Of a DNA stretch of 64,000 bases, positions 63,701 through 64,000 are shown piece after piece. The stretch is from the NCBI GenBank assembly GCA_030142905.1, contig JASJOG010000114.1:993001-1057000 (forward strand), read 5' to 3'. The stretch is from Heliopora coerulea. Lineage: Eukaryota; Cnidaria; Anthozoa; Scleralcyonacea; Helioporidae. A model generated the notes under the pieces. The model was given only the letters and a program-made list of their open reading frames with translations. It was not told the origin of the DNA and ran no database searches. Made by a program: the position numbers and the translations under genes. Each line of letters starts with the position of its first letter. Position 1 is the stretch's first letter.

Positions 63701-64000
63701 AATTCATGAGAGACACCTCGGGATTGAGAAGTGCAAAGCAAGAGCTTTGGATTCAATGTACTGGCCAGGAATAAACAATGAAATTACCAAAATGACCGAA
63801 CGATGCAGCGCCTGCTTGGAAACAAGAGTCTACCAACAGAAAGAACCAAAGATCCCTCATGAAACTCCTACAAAACCGTGGCAGAAAGTTGGAAGTGACT
63901 TATTTAAGTTTAAGAACTATGATTATCTAGTCGTCATTGACTACTTTTCCAACCTTCCAGAAATTGCTTTGCTTGGAAGTACAACAAGCTCATCAATCAT
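63690..64000 (+). CDS. Gypsy integrase, N-terminal part (runs off the window)
   Basis: HHCC zinc-binding pattern in IHERHLGIEKCKARALDSMY ... ERCSACLE, followed by WQKVGSDLFKFKNYDYLVVI with the first catalytic Asp of the DDE core. The join to RNase H overlaps in another frame near 63690, so a small deletion is likely there. The frame remains open to the end of the window. Confidence 0.8.
   Translation, partial: MKARIHERHLGIEKCKARALDSMYWPGINNEITKMTERCSACLETRVYQQKEPKIPHETPTKPWQKVGSDLFKFKNYDYLVVIDYFSNLPEIALLGSTTSSSI

Larger units (their letters stand above)
61200..64000 (+). mobile_element. Ty3/Gypsy retrotransposon (K02A2.6-like), truncated by window end
   Basis: Gag, zinc knuckles, degraded protease, reverse transcriptase, RNase H and the start of the integrase occur in Gypsy order (integrase after RNase H). 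No LTRs are visible; the 3' part lies beyond 64000. Numerous stops and frame changes mark an inactive copy. Confidence 0.88.

Noticed and set aside
1..64000. tRNA or rRNA genes
   Set aside because: I saw no cloverleaf with A and B boxes and no rRNA-like conserved blocks on either strand by reading; a tRNA scan could still find a degenerate copy.

Overview
This window is AT-rich animal DNA made almost entirely of transposable elements. I recognise no certain host gene. A spliced Academ-like element, hAT genes with GT-AG introns, a Penelope-like element, a CR1/L2-type LINE and a K02A2.6-type Ty3/Gypsy element show a metazoan genome. An aquatic invertebrate such as a cnidarian would fit, but the sequence does not settle the species.

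Layout. Positions 1-2360 hold no recognised gene and one strong foldback (1589-1725). 2361-4648 is a Penelope-like element with 49-bp terminal inverted repeats. 4733-9840 is a minus-strand LINE split by a hAT element (6230-8613). 10799-11470 is a pogo/Tigger-like relic. From 12098 to about 60564 lies a decayed hAT ('hAT-F') that has been blown open by a nested stack of virus-like Maverick/Polinton elements. Polinton A (12287-56421, TSD ACAATG) contains Polinton C (16610-55654, TSD AACAAG). C contains Polinton B (18691-35274, TSD AAATAT), an Academ-like transposon D (35380-42836, TSD TGC) and a solo LTR (48625-49098, TSD GAAC). hAT-F was also hit by a second hAT, E (56920-59633). 61200-64000 is a Ty3/Gypsy element that runs off the window.

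How the Polinton genes work together. B is the most complete copy at 16.6 kb. It carries a protein-primed type DNA polymerase B, a chromodomain integrase, an FtsK/HerA-type packaging ATPase, a probable double-jelly-roll major capsid protein, a probable penton protein and a fibre-like spike with phage-tail-fibre-type repeats and a lectin-like head. It also has an MGN...S protein with a myristoylation signal, several small membrane proteins and a small SAP/NUMOD1-like DNA-binding protein. This is a virion-building set. I recognise no adenain-like protease. Genes are packed tightly (stop/start codons touch or overlap), and most begin with the same motif, (TA)TAAATAAATG.

The most unusual features are these. 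(1) C, B and D all inserted into the packaging-ATPase gene of the resident Polinton. (2) Clusters of GC-rich micro-hairpins with 4-6 bp stems and mostly 3-nt loops are peppered through B, inside and between genes, and are absent from the same genes in C. (3) A UGA codon sits at the same position in the integrase core of both B and C. (4) An initiator motif is shared by the genes of all three elements. (5) The B fibre gene is of phage type. Most genes are broken by single stops or by length changes in A/T runs. Breaks are described but not repaired here.
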